The notes: generated from the sequence alone by a model not told the origin. Shown: positions 23,883 through 32,398, counted from the stretch's first letter. The stretch is 35,249 nucleotides of DNA from an uncultured Saprospiraceae bacterium (GCA_938008185.1 CALLLR010000086.1:1-35249); one strand, 5' to 3'. Program-made: numbers and translations.

Positions 23883-25553
23883 TTAAAACAGCCCGCTGAT
23901 TTGCCCATCTTCATCTATGTCGATTAACTCCGCCGAAGGAGTTGTCGGCAGGCCCGGCATTCGCATCATATCCCCGGTGATTGGAATTAAAAATCCTGCC
24001 CCCGCCGCAATTTCAATCTCCCGCACGGTGATGGTAAAATCCGTTGGGCGACCAATCTTCTTCGGATCATCCGATAAGGATTTTTGTGTTTTCGCCATAC
24101 AAATTGGTAAATTATTCAGACCCAATTTATCAATTCGGCGTAAATCACGGCGAGCGGTATTACTATATTCTACGTTAGCAGCACCATATATTTTGGTGGC
24201 AATGGTCGTTATTTTTTCCTCTACCGGACTGCTCCAATCGTATAATGGTTTAAATTTATTATTTCCGCTTTCAATACTTTCCACGACGGCTCTGGCAAGA
24301 TCTTCGGCTCCTCTTCCACCTTCGGCCCAGACCCTGGCCAAGACCGCTTTTACGCCTTTGGCCAAACAACCATTTTGGACAACGGCAATCTCGGCTTCCG
24401 TGTCGCCAACAAATTCGTTGATCGCTACCACGGGCTGAATCCCGAATTGCTGGATATTTTCCAGATGCTTTTCCAGGTTGACGAGTCCTTTTTGCACCGC
24501 TTCCGGATTGGGTTCTTTCAATGATTTTAAATCAACCCCTCCGTGGTATTTTAAGGCTCTGATAGTCGCGACAATGACCACGGCTTCCGGCGCCAATCCA
24601 GCACTTTGACATTTGATATTTAAGAATTTTTCGGCGCCCAAATCTGCTCCAAAACCTGCTTCCGTTACTACGTAATCAGACAGCGATAATCCCATACTGG
24701 TCGCCAGCACAGAGTTGGTTCCCTGCGCAATATTTGCGAATGGCCCCCCGTGAATAATCGCCGGATTTCCTTCGATGGTTTGCACCAGGTTGGGTTGAAT
24801 CGCGTCTTTGAGTAAGGCGGCCATCGCGCCGTGTGCGTTCAGGTCACGGGCATAAACGGGTTTTCTATCCATTGTAAAACCGACGAAAATGTTACCAAGT
24901 CGTTCTTTTAAGTCGGTCCGGGAATTTGCCAAACAAAGTATCGCCATAATTTCCGAGGCTGCGGTTATGTCGAATCCGGTTTCCCGGGGAATACCACTGC
25001 CGGTACCACCGAGACCAACGACCACTTTCCTAAGGGTTCGATCGTTCATATCCATCACCCGCTTCCATAAAACTGTCCGGGGATCAATACCCAATGATCT
25101 CGTTTTGCTTTGAATATTATTATCAATCAAAGCGGATAACAAATTATGAGCTTTTTCAATGGCCGAAAAATCGCCCGTAAAATGCAAGTTTATATCTTCC
25201 ATTGGCAGCACCTGCGAATAGCCACCGCCCGCGGCGCCTCCTTTAATTCCGAATACCGGGCCGAGCGAAGGTTCTCGCAATACCACCGTAGTCTGCTTAC
25301 CAATGCGGTTTAAGCCCTGCGTCAATCCAATGGACATCGTTGTTTTTCCTTCGCCAGCAGGTGTTGGACTCAGGGCAGAAACTAAAATTAGTTTGTTCTT
25401 GATGATTTTCTCCGGATCAATCAGCGAGAGCGGAAGTTTTGCTTTAAATTTTCCGTAGAATTCGAGTTGGTCTTCCTTTAAGTTAAGTTGCTCTGCAATG
25501 GTAGCAATGTGTTTAAGTGGAATTGTACGGGCGATTTCGATGTCTGAAGCCAT
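23883..25553 (-). CDS. fhs: Formate-tetrahydrofolate ligase
   Basis: A 556-residue enzyme of normal family length. It couples formate to tetrahydrofolate using ATP, giving 10-formyl-THF for purine, fMet and one-carbon metabolism in the cytoplasm. The nucleotide-binding loop 'TPAGEGKTT' is at residues 64-72, and 'REPSLGPVFGIKGGAAGGGYSQV' and 'DINLHFTGDF' are the family signature blocks. The C-terminal end ('GDMMRMPGLPTTPSAELIDIDEDGQISGLF') is complete. The ATG at 25553 starts a typical N-terminus ('SDIEIARTIPLKHI'). It appears monocistronic, with more than 400 bp of non-coding DNA on each side. Formate for this reaction usually comes from pyruvate formate-lyase, from folate turnover or from methylated-compound breakdown, none of which is in the window. 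Confidence 0.97.
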   Translation of the reverse strand: MASDIEIARTIPLKHIATIAEQLNLKEDQLEFYGKFKAKLPLSLIDPEKIIKNKLILVSALSPTPAGEGKTTMSIGLTQGLNRIGKQTTVVLREPSLGPVFGIKGGAAGGGYSQVLPMEDINLHFTGDFSAIEKAHNLLSALIDNNIQSKTRSLGIDPRTVLWKRVMDMNDRTLRKVVVGLGGTGSGIPRETGFDITAASEIMAILCLANSRTDLKERLGNIFVGFTMDRKPVYARDLNAHGAMAALLKDAIQPNLVQTIEGNPAIIHGGPFANIAQGTNSVLATSMGLSLSDYVVTEAGFGADLGAEKFLNIKCQSAGLAPEAVVIVATIRALKYHGGVDLKSLKEPNPEAVQKGLVNLEKHLENIQQFGIQPVVAINEFVGDTEAEIAVVQNGCLAKGVKAVLARVWAEGGRGAEDLARAVVESIESGNNKFKPLYDWSSPVEEKITTIATKIYGAANVEYSNTARRDLRRIDKLGLNNLPICMAKTQKSLSDDPKKIGRPTDFTITVREIEIAAGAGFLIPITGDMMRMPGLPTTPSAELIDIDEDGQISGLF

Positions 25554-26018
25554 GTTGGTTGGTGTGTTATTAAGTTTAGTTAATTGGTGTAATAGGTATT
25601 ATTGATGAATCAGCAAATTAGTGAATTGGTATTTTAAAACGACTAAATTCCTGATCAACCGTAAAGTTAAAAATATGAATCAAAAAATTATCTTCTACTT
25701 TTCAAATTTGAATAACTACCAAACCGAATTGTTTTATACGGAAAGAAAAGAATTTTGATTAGTTATTCTAAGAATAAATCAGGGTTTATATTAAAAAGAA
25801 AATTTTAACTGAGTAAAATTTTATTAAAAAAATAAATATTCAGATCAAAGAATAGCTTATACAAACAGATTTCTTAATCTGCCCGTATGCAGTATCGGCG
25901 AAACAATTTCCCAACTTTTACCTGACAAAAGCAATTATTCCTATATTTACCAATTCCTATATTTACCAATGGAACTTACCAATCAATAGACTTTTTGCTC
26001 CTAAAAAATCTTTTTTTT
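25554..26018. other. Divergent AT-rich intergenic region
   Basis: This 465-bp gap lies between divergently transcribed fhs and the PorV-like gene and holds no supported coding sequence. Its most notable element is the 16-bp tandem duplication at 25937-25968. Promoters for both genes should lie here, but no pair matched the Bacteroidota consensus convincingly. Confidence 0.6.
25937..25968. repeat. 16-bp perfect tandem duplication
   Basis: attcctatatttacca occurs twice back to back (25937-25952 and 25953-25968), about 50 bp before the PorV-like ATG. Each copy contains TATATTTA, one base from the Bacteroidota -7 element TAnnTTTG, so the duplication could double a promoter element. It may also be simple slippage. 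Confidence 0.75.
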
Positions 26019-26852
26019 ATGAAAGTAATTTTAGCTTCGATTTTTCTAATTTTTAGTACGATGGTGTTTGGTCAAAACGGATCTCCCTTACCAGCGGGCG
26101 CCCGCGGTATGGCGATGGGAAATACCGGTGTCAGTAATAACGACATTCACAGTATTTTCAGCAATATTGCCGGAATTGCCTGGTTGGAAGGCACCCAGTT
26201 TGCGATCTTCGGAGAACAACGTTTTGCGGGTACCGGAATCAGTAATCTTGCCGTTGGAGCAGCGCATACTATAAGTTCCGGAACGTTTGGACTTACTATG
26301 CAAAATTTCGGTATCAACGATTATAATGAACAAAAAATAGGACTTTCCTACGCTAGAAGACTATTCGATAAACTTTCTATGGGTGTCCAATTTGATTTTT
26401 TAAATACCCGAATTACGAACTATGGTTCAACGGCAGTTTTCACTTTTGAAATCGGTTTACTGGCGCCCATTAATAAAGAGCTAACGGTAGGTGCCAGACT
26501 CTATAGTCCCATGCGAGTCGAGATCACCGATGAGGAGGATATCCCCGGATTGTTGGGCATCGGCTTTTCTTATCACCCTTCCAAAAAAGTATATTTTAAT
26601 GGAGAAGTGGAAAAAGGAATTGATACGGACCTTTCGATTCGAGCGGGTATTGAATACCAAATTCACTCCGTCGTTAGCCTTCGTCTGGGTGGTGCGGCCA
26701 ACCCTACCCTGGCGACTTTTGGCCTCGGCTTCCAAATCAGTGATCAATTTAATATGGATATTGCCACCACTTATCATCAGGTTTTAGGGCTTAGTCCGGG
26801 AATTGGTATTCGGTATGGCTTGAAAAATTCGGTGCCGGTACGGACGCGTTAG
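26019..26852 (+). CDS. PorV/PorQ-like outer-membrane beta-barrel protein
   Basis: A 277-residue protein with a signal peptide (MKVILASIFLIFSTMVFGQ). The block 'LPAGARGMAMGNTGVSNNDIHSIFSNIAGIA' is the N-terminal inward-pointing helix/hatch signature of the PorV/UPF0164/FadL-like barrels. Alternating amphipathic strands then run to the end ('GLGFQISDQFNMDIATTYHQVLG', 'GIGIRYGLKN'). In Bacteroidota, PorV shuttles T9SS cargo and PorQ helps with sorting, but many related barrels have no known role. At 277 residues it is shorter than PorV (about 390) and nearer PorQ or orphan members. The nearest ATG after the poly-T tract, at 26019, starts the signal peptide; the 25995 start is rejected. The window contains three T9SS cargo proteins, which fits but does not prove a T9SS role. 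Confidence 0.75.
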   Translation: MKVILASIFLIFSTMVFGQNGSPLPAGARGMAMGNTGVSNNDIHSIFSNIAGIAWLEGTQFAIFGEQRFAGTGISNLAVGAAHTISSGTFGLTMQNFGINDYNEQKIGLSYARRLFDKLSMGVQFDFLNTRITNYGSTAVFTFEIGLLAPINKELTVGARLYSPMRVEITDEEDIPGLLGIGFSYHPSKKVYFNGEVEKGIDTDLSIRAGIEYQIHSVVSLRLGGAANPTLATFGLGFQISDQFNMDIATTYHQVLGLSPGIGIRYGLKNSVPVRTR

Positions 26853-27030
26853 ATTTTCTGATGTGCGGATTGGTGGATGCGGGAATGGATGGATTAATAC
26901 GACCAGATTTCCCTGATGAGGTTCAGTCAAAAAATGTTGGAACTCTCTTCAGGGATGGGGTAAATTCAAACATTTTTTTGACGTGCGGATTTTCTGATGT
27001 GCGGATTGGCGGATTAATACGACCAGATTT
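26852..27030. repeat. Direct repeat pair in intergenic DNA
   Basis: gattttctgatgtgcggattgg at 26852-26873 recurs at 26988-27009, and ggattaatacgaccagattt at 26891-26910 recurs at 27011-27030. The first copy carries about 17 extra bases between the two blocks. A third gtgcggatt lies at 26983-26991. Part of it overlaps the last base of the PorV-like gene. An open frame across it (26861-27088) is built from the repeat and is not called a gene. Confidence 0.8.
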
Positions 27031-27078
27031 CTCAGAAGGAAGGGACCGTTCAATAATTTTATTTTTAATAACTTATCT

Positions 27079-27756
27079 ATGCACTTAACCATTGTCGCTG
27101 CTACCCTTTTTGAAATCGAACCGACCCGACAATTTCTTGTTGATAATTTTGAACAACAGAAAGATTCCCTGGTATTTACAAAAAAAGAAATTACCGTCCA
27201 GATTTTGATCACGGGGGTCGGCACTACGGCGACCGCTTTTGCGTTGGGACAATACCTTGCTCACGTCAAAACTGATTTATTGCTCAATGCCGGAATCGCC
27301 GGAGCTTTTTCAGTTAAGCACAAAATAGGCGATGTTTTTTTAATTGAAAAGGATCGGTTCGGTGATTTGGGTGTAGAAGAATCTGATGGTCGGTTTGTAG
27401 ATATTTACGAATTAGAAATGCCCGCTCCCAACACGCCTCCATACCAGGACGGATGGCTGGTTAATCCTGGGGCGGCAGCACAAAAATTCTTACCGACCGC
27501 TACTGCGATCACAGTACAAAAGGTACATGGCACGACGGACAGCATTGGCAAAATCAAAGAAAAATATGCCACCGCAGAACTGGAAAGTATGGAAGGGGCA
27601 GCGGTGCACTACGCGGCGCTGATGACTGGTACGGCATTTTTTCAGATCCGTAGTGTGTCTAATTTGGTCGAACCGCGAAATAAGGACAACTGGGATATTG
27701 GAAAGGCGATTGTTGCTTTGAATGCGGTACTCATGGGGATGATAAATACTGATTAG
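27079..27756 (+). CDS. mqnB: Futalosine hydrolase (menaquinone biosynthesis)
   Basis: A 225-residue nucleoside-phosphorylase-fold enzyme. It cleaves futalosine into dehypoxanthine futalosine and hypoxanthine in the futalosine route to menaquinone, and acts in the cytoplasm. 'AATLFEIEPTRQFL' at the start, 'NAGIAGAF', the purine-binding 'ESMEGAAVHYAAL' block and the near-invariant end 'RSVSNLVEPRNKDNWDIGKAI' are family landmarks. It is distinct from MTA/SAH nucleosidases of the same fold because of that C-terminal NxVEPRNKxxW block. The other mqn genes are not in the window. The start at 27079 is fixed by the short sequence ahead of 'HLTIVAATLFEIEP'. The gap to the next gene (121 bp) leaves operon membership open. 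Confidence 0.9.
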   Translation: MHLTIVAATLFEIEPTRQFLVDNFEQQKDSLVFTKKEITVQILITGVGTTATAFALGQYLAHVKTDLLLNAGIAGAFSVKHKIGDVFLIEKDRFGDLGVEESDGRFVDIYELEMPAPNTPPYQDGWLVNPGAAAQKFLPTATAITVQKVHGTTDSIGKIKEKYATAELESMEGAAVHYAALMTGTAFFQIRSVSNLVEPRNKDNWDIGKAIVALNAVLMGMINTD

Positions 27757-27877
27757 TTTGCAATAGTGAGGACAATTCCAGAACCCTTTTTGCTGAACCT
27801 TCTGCTCCGATTTCAGTTTTAGGATAGTTCTGCCACAGTACAGTGTAATGAGTGGCTTGAATTAAAATTAATTTACT

Positions 27878-29314
27878 ATGAAAAAATATGATATCATCAT
27901 TATCGGTGCGGGTGCTGCCGGTCTCGGGAATTCCGGGGTTGCCAATGTCATTGGTCTGGATACCCTGTTGATTGAAAAAGATGAAGATAATTTCGGCGGT
28001 GATTGTACTAATTTTGGTTGTGTACCAAGTAAAGCCCTGATTCATATCGCCAATCAATTCCATGCAGCAAAAAATATCAGTCGGTTTGGGGTGGCATGTT
28101 CTGGCAAGGCGGATATGAAAAAGGTACTTCAGTATATTCACGAAAAACAGGAGATCATCAAAGATTCTGAGGATGCCGAAGCCTTACGATCTCAGGGGAT
28201 TGACGTCGTGATCGGTGAGGCCAAATTTGTCAATAAAAATACGCTGCGGGTAGGTGATAAGGAATTTACCGCAAAGGTTATTTTACTTTGTACGGGCTCC
28301 AAACCCCGGGAAGCAGCGATTCCCGGAATTGAAAAAACGACGGTCTATACCAACGAAAATATATTTTTCGACTGTACCGTACTTCCCGATAATCTGGTCG
28401 TCATCGGGGCGGGTGCTATCGGTTGTGAACTCGGACAGTGCTTCGCCAGACTTGGCAGTAAAGTAACCATTGTTAACCGTGGGGACCGAATCCTCAATAA
28501 GGAACCGGAATCAGTTTCAGAAATTCTGGAAGAGGTATTTACCAAAGAAGGCATTACCGTTTTAAATAACTCGGAGGTGATAGAATTTACCGATAAAACA
28601 GCGGTGATAGAAAATAAAAATGGACAGAAACATACGATTCCGTGCGACGCGACTTTAGTTGCCATCGGCCGGGTTGTAAATACCAAAAGTCTCGGACTTG
28701 AAGCGGGTGGTATTGAATTGACCGAAAAGGGAAAAATTAAAAACGATCCTTATTTTAAGACGACCAATCCCAAGGTATACGTGATCGGGGATGCGGCGGG
28801 GACGTACATGTTTTCGCACGGCGCGGAAAAGATGGTCCGGATGCTTTGGCGGAATTTATTGATTCCCGTTTTTAAAAAGAAAGACCATCAGAAGGATTTA
28901 AGCTGGGTCACTTTTACGGAACCTCAAGTAGCCCATTTTGGCCTGACCGAAAAACAGATGAACGAACAAAAAATCAGCTATTACCGCCAGGATCAAAACC
29001 TGGAACACGACGACCGCGCCATCATTCAGGAATATACGTACGGCCAACAAAAACTATGGATCGAAGGTAGCGGCAGATTGGGAAAAAGAAAGATTTTATC
29101 AGGTTCTCTGATCGCACACAATGCGGGAGAAATTGTGCAAGAACTGCAACTGGCCAAGCACGCGGGGGTTCCCATCGGAAAGATTAATAATCGAGTGTAT
29201 CCCTACCCCGTTCAATCTCGGATTAATCAAAAAACGACACGGGGAATTTTACACGCAGCGTTTACGGACTGGCAGAAAAAGCTGGGCCGGATGGCGTTTC
29301 GGTGGTTTAATTAA
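27878..29314 (+). CDS. FAD-dependent NAD(P)-disulfide oxidoreductase, mercuric reductase/Lpd-like
   Basis: A 478-residue flavoprotein of the class-I disulfide reductase family. It has FAD-binding GAGAAG (10-15), the redox-active disulfide C43-C48 in 'GGDCTNFGCVPSKAL', a second dinucleotide-binding fold ('VIGAGAIGCELGQCFARLGSKVT') and the 'VIGDAAGTYMFSHGA' FAD motif. Lipoamide dehydrogenase, glutathione reductase and mercuric reductase share this frame. The C-terminal dimer domain lacks the usual catalytic His-Pro-T...E: the equivalent stretch reads 'NRVYPYPVQSRIN', with Tyr in the His position and no Glu. Mercuric-reductase C-terminal Cys pair is also absent. Its substrate is therefore unclear, and a quinone or NADPH-oxidase-type role is possible. 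The next gene starts 10 bp later, so it is co-transcribed with a small membrane protein. Confidence 0.88.
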   Translation: MKKYDIIIIGAGAAGLGNSGVANVIGLDTLLIEKDEDNFGGDCTNFGCVPSKALIHIANQFHAAKNISRFGVACSGKADMKKVLQYIHEKQEIIKDSEDAEALRSQGIDVVIGEAKFVNKNTLRVGDKEFTAKVILLCTGSKPREAAIPGIEKTTVYTNENIFFDCTVLPDNLVVIGAGAIGCELGQCFARLGSKVTIVNRGDRILNKEPESVSEILEEVFTKEGITVLNNSEVIEFTDKTAVIENKNGQKHTIPCDATLVAIGRVVNTKSLGLEAGGIELTEKGKIKNDPYFKTTNPKVYVIGDAAGTYMFSHGAEKMVRMLWRNLLIPVFKKKDHQKDLSWVTFTEPQVAHFGLTEKQMNEQKISYYRQDQNLEHDDRAIIQEYTYGQQKLWIEGSGRLGKRKILSGSLIAHNAGEIVQELQLAKHAGVPIGKINNRVYPYPVQSRINQKTTRGILHAAFTDWQKKLGRMAFRWFN

Positions 29315-29324
29315 TAAAAAAAAT

Positions 29325-29690
29325 ATGGAATCTCTAAAATCCTTCATCCAAAAAAATATGTTCTGGCTGGTCTTGGTGGGCACCTTAAGTATCTACCTAA
29401 ATGTAGAATTTATGAGTCATGGAGTCTGGGGATTAAACCGGACCTTTGCCTCGGGTTTTAGTACTAATGCCCTTTTAGCCAGATACACGCCCTCCCTAAA
29501 TACCAGTCTGATCATATTCAATATTGGCTACGGAATTATGTATTTTCTAAAAAGAGAGACAAATTTTAAACTGTCCATGCTGCAATTAGCGCTGATCGTT
29601 TTATATATCTTTCCTGGAACTGGTTTCTACGCTTTTAGTATTCTTTCCTGGTTGGTTTTCTTATTGAATTTGGCGTATTCCAAAAAATAA
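29325..29690 (+). CDS. Small integral membrane protein, unknown function
   Basis: A 121-residue protein with about four hydrophobic segments: 'MFWLVLVGTLSIYLNVEFM', 'SLIIFNIGYGIMYFL', 'MLQLALIVLYIF' and 'FSILSWLVFLLNLAY'. The Tyr- and Phe-rich character and lack of charged motifs give no clear family. The ATG at 29325 (MESLKSFIQK) is chosen because it comes 10 bp after the stop of the flavin reductase. A longer open frame starting at 29121 lies out of frame inside that gene and is a shadow. Tight spacing suggests co-transcription and possibly a membrane partner or electron-transfer role, which is inference. Confidence 0.7.
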   Translation: MESLKSFIQKNMFWLVLVGTLSIYLNVEFMSHGVWGLNRTFASGFSTNALLARYTPSLNTSLIIFNIGYGIMYFLKRETNFKLSMLQLALIVLYIFPGTGFYAFSILSWLVFLLNLAYSKK

Positions 29691-29777
29691 GTTTAACGTA
29701 ATAACCTCCGTCAAGCATATTGAATTATTGTAATTCAGATCTTTATAAGCTCCACTTTCCCGCCTGGCAGATTTTAA

Positions 29778-29817
29778 ATCAATATTCAATATTGGATGTT
29801 CAATATTGAATATTGAT
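29778..29817. terminator. AT-rich palindrome between convergent genes
   Basis: atcaatattcaatatt (29778-29793) and aatattgaatattgat (29802-29817) are perfect 16-bp inverted arms around an 8-nt loop (ggatgttc). It sits between the small membrane protein (plus) and the GMC gene (minus), 38 bp from the latter's stop. With no GC core it is a weak terminator but could work in both directions. Confidence 0.5.
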
Positions 29818-29855
29818 TACTGGGAAAACCCCAATAAAAATACCAAACAGCTTCT

Positions 29856-31571
29856 TTACAACACCCCCGCTTTGACCTGCTTATCCGCATAATCCACCGC
29901 CCTTGCGGTCAACGCCATGTACGTAATACTTGGATTCTGCGTTCCGGAGCTGGTCATACAGGAGCCATCCGTGACAAAAACATTGGGGACTTCATGCAGT
30001 TGGTTCCATTTGTTGAGGACGCTGGTTTTCTTATCCCGTCCCATTCGAGCGGTACCCATTTCGTGAATGGCGGCACCAACGGCGGTGGGATCGTTGTAAG
30101 ATTCGATGTCTTTAAACCCGGCCGCTTCCATCATTTCTTCGGCGCACTGTACGCCATCCAGTCGCAATAATCGCTCATTTTCGCGTAAGACCGCATCAAA
30201 AGTGATCATTGGCATACCGAATGGATCTTTCTTTTCAAAATTTAAAGTCATTTTGTTATCATGGTAAGGAAGTAGCTCTCCGAAGCAGGTCATCCAAATG
30301 TAGTATGGTCCCGGTGAGAAGATATTTTCTTTGAGCGACACGCCAATCTTATCCGATATTGGTCCGCCTTTTACCCGATTTGCAGTTCCCTGATAGCCAA
30401 AACCCCGAAGGTAGTCTTTACGCTTGGTGGCTTTGTCAATATTCCGGAATCGGGGAATATAAAATCCGGCTGGTCTGCGCCCTTTGTAGTAGGTGTCTTC
30501 GAATCCCTCTACACGGGCGGAGACGCCCATTCCGTAATGATGATCCATCAAATTATGTCCCAGTTCACCACTGCTATTTCCCAATCCATCCGGAAAAGTC
30601 TCGGAGCGGCTGTTGAGTAAAATTGCGGTGGTACCAACCGTACTGGCATTACAAAAAATAATTCTCGCAAAAAATTCCTGTTCTTCGCCCGTTTTGGTAT
30701 CCTTGATGCGAACACCGGTAGCCTTCCCAGATTTTGGATCGTAGACAATTTCCTGCACGATACTATCCACGCGCATCCAGAGATTTCCGGTGGCTTCCGC
30801 GACGGGTAAGGTAGCCGAGAGGCTGCTAAAATAAGCTCCGTAAGGACAACCCCGCACACAGCGATTTCTAGTCTGACACTGGCCCCGGGTTCCTTTGTGA
30901 ATTTCCGGTTTATAGGTTGACAAATTAGCGATTCGACCCGGTGTAACAATTCTTTCGGGGTACACTGCTTTTACTTTTTCCCGTAAGTGTTGTTCGACAC
31001 AATTAAGCGGAAAAGGTGGCAAAAATTTTCCGTCGGGAATCTGTTTTAATCCTTCCTTTTGGCCAGCAATCCCGACGAAGGTTTCGACGTAATCGTACCA
31101 GGGTGCAATATCTTTGTAACGAATCGGCCAATCAATAGCAATCCCATCCTTGAGGTTGGCGGTAAAATCGATATCACTCCAACGGTAACAATGTCTACCC
31201 CACATGATCGACCGTCCTCCGACGTGATGGCCACGAATCCAGTCAAATCGGTTGACTTCGTCGTAAGGATATTCGTCGTCTTTATTGATCCAGTGTTTAT
31301 TATCCTGGTTGACCCACCAATGGAGTCGATTTTGTTTAAAATAATGGTGTGCGATTTCTTCGGCGGTCACTTTATTTTGGGAAGGTAAGTCCCACGGATC
31401 GTCGTTTGCGGTAGGATATTCGAGGTGCTTTACCATGCGACCTCTTTCGATTACGAGGGTTTTATACCCTTTTTTACAAAGTTCCATTGCCGCAAATCCA
31501 CCGCTGATTCCGGAACCCACGACAATCGCATCAAAAGTATTTTCATCTTTACCCTGAGAATCAAAATTCAT
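29856..31571 (-). CDS. GMC family FAD-dependent dehydrogenase with Fe-S-like Cys motif
   Basis: A 571-residue GMC oxidoreductase of the bacterial glucose/sorbitol/gluconate dehydrogenase type. It has FAD-binding GSGISGG (19-25), 'GGRSIMWGRHCYRWS' and the catalytic pair H503 ('IHEMGTARMG') and N546 ('GTQNPSIT'). Cysteines C232, C238 and C242 in 'CQTRNRCVRGC' have C-x5-C-x3-C spacing. From memory that matches the 3Fe-4S ligands of bacterial FAD-glucose dehydrogenase; whether a cluster is bound here is inference. There is no signal peptide, so export would rely on its partner. ATG 31571 overlaps the TGA of the upstream subunit-3 gene (ATGA); ATG 31580 would also work but 31571 matches the family start. 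Substrate is probably a sugar or polyol. No cytochrome c subunit is nearby. Confidence 0.9.
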   Translation of the reverse strand: MNFDSQGKDENTFDAIVVGSGISGGFAAMELCKKGYKTLVIERGRMVKHLEYPTANDDPWDLPSQNKVTAEEIAHHYFKQNRLHWWVNQDNKHWINKDDEYPYDEVNRFDWIRGHHVGGRSIMWGRHCYRWSDIDFTANLKDGIAIDWPIRYKDIAPWYDYVETFVGIAGQKEGLKQIPDGKFLPPFPLNCVEQHLREKVKAVYPERIVTPGRIANLSTYKPEIHKGTRGQCQTRNRCVRGCPYGAYFSSLSATLPVAEATGNLWMRVDSIVQEIVYDPKSGKATGVRIKDTKTGEEQEFFARIIFCNASTVGTTAILLNSRSETFPDGLGNSSGELGHNLMDHHYGMGVSARVEGFEDTYYKGRRPAGFYIPRFRNIDKATKRKDYLRGFGYQGTANRVKGGPISDKIGVSLKENIFSPGPYYIWMTCFGELLPYHDNKMTLNFEKKDPFGMPMITFDAVLRENERLLRLDGVQCAEEMMEAAGFKDIESYNDPTAVGAAIHEMGTARMGRDKKTSVLNKWNQLHEVPNVFVTDGSCMTSSGTQNPSITYMALTARAVDYADKQVKAGVL

Positions 31572-32143
31572 AATGTCCATGCTTTTCCACCCATTTCCTC
31601 CACCGTAATACAAGCCTGATACTGGCCGGGGACGGGTAAATAGTTTAAAAATTTAGTGCCAATTTCTTTTGTAGATAAATAATAGGCAATCGTTTGTTGT
31701 CTCAAATCTTCGATGGCTGCTTTGACTGGTATTTCATTTTCATATTCTTCTAACCGGAGTTTTTCAATATTTTTCAACGTTATGTTTTTGGGGACGTTTT
31801 TAAAAGTTTCATCTTCCGGATCGTTGTTAAGTTTTGTTAATAAAGCCGAAAAATTAGCCTGCCATTTCTGCTGATCTGCTGCCTCGTAAACGGAGCCGAT
31901 CATCGTATCCAATATATTTTGCACACCAACTTCGGAGGCCGAAGGACTGTCCGTTTTGGGAAGGATAACATCAATGAGTTGTTTAATTATACCAAACTCC
32001 TGTTCCTTAAAAAAAATGGGTTGGTAGGGATCTATCTCCGCTACTTCTGATCGACATCCAGTGAGAATACCGGAAATTAAAGGGGCAGATAAGATCGTTC
32101 CGGTGGCAATGGCCGTATATTTTAAAACATCTCTCCTTTTCAT
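31568..32143 (-). CDS. Gluconate 2-dehydrogenase subunit 3-like protein, Tat/lipoprotein
   Basis: A 191-residue small subunit. MKRRDVLKYTAIATGTILSAPL has a Tat-style RR and a hydrophobic core, followed by the lipobox LTGC (C30), suggesting Tat export and membrane anchoring. The rest ('FKEQEFGIIKQLIDVILPKTDSPSASEVGV', 'FSALLTKLN', 'YYLSTKEIG') matches the gluconate-2-dehydrogenase subunit 3 family. In glucose and gluconate dehydrogenases this gamma subunit carries the folded GMC subunit across the membrane and stabilises the complex. The stop TGA overlaps the ATG of the GMC gene by 4 bp, indicating translational coupling. The gene is first in a two-gene operon whose promoter lies in the ~255-bp divergent gap before the Rad50-like gene. 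Confidence 0.88.
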   Translation of the reverse strand: MKRRDVLKYTAIATGTILSAPLISGILTGCRSEVAEIDPYQPIFFKEQEFGIIKQLIDVILPKTDSPSASEVGVQNILDTMIGSVYEAADQQKWQANFSALLTKLNNDPEDETFKNVPKNITLKNIEKLRLEEYENEIPVKAAIEDLRQQTIAYYLSTKEIGTKFLNYLPVPGQYQACITVEEMGGKAWTL

Positions 32144-32386
32144 AATTATGGAAGTTGATTGATAAAATTGGTCTCAATGATAGCTAAAGATAATTTTTTT
32201 TATTAATATTTTAGCAGAATTTTTTGGATATTCCTCCAGTTTGTGGAAAGGAAAAACTTTTGAAACAGTGGTACATATTGTTTTTAGTTTATTTTGGGGA
32301 TATGCGAGCCTTACCTTCTGGATTATATGGTTCACTTAACCCTATATCTCCCCTTAACCTCCTGATTCTAATCATAAATATTTTTC

Positions 32387-32394
32387 TATCTTTA
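32387..32394 (+). promoter_or_regulatory. Possible -7 element immediately before the Rad50-like gene
   Basis: tatcttta at 32387-32394 is one base from the Bacteroidota -7 consensus TAnnTTTG and ends 4 bp before the ATG. If used, the transcript would be leaderless or nearly so. No clear -33 TTG is present, and such near-matches are expected by chance in AT-rich DNA. Confidence 0.25.
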
Positions 32395-32398
32395 CCCC

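Noticed and set aside
23570-25970. Repeated TAnnTTTAC motifs as conserved promoters
   Set aside because: They occur at several sites (both strands) without a matching -33 TTG. Roughly ten are expected by chance in AT-rich DNA of this length, so only the two with special position are mentioned.
26861-27088. 75-codon plus-strand frame with repeated GLIRPDF peptides
   Set aside because: It is built from the direct repeat pair and overlaps the mqnB start; no homology or ribosome-binding site.
29121-29324. 5' extension of the small membrane protein to an upstream ATG
   Set aside because: It overlaps the flavin reductase gene in another frame. The ATG at 29325 just after that stop fits translation better.
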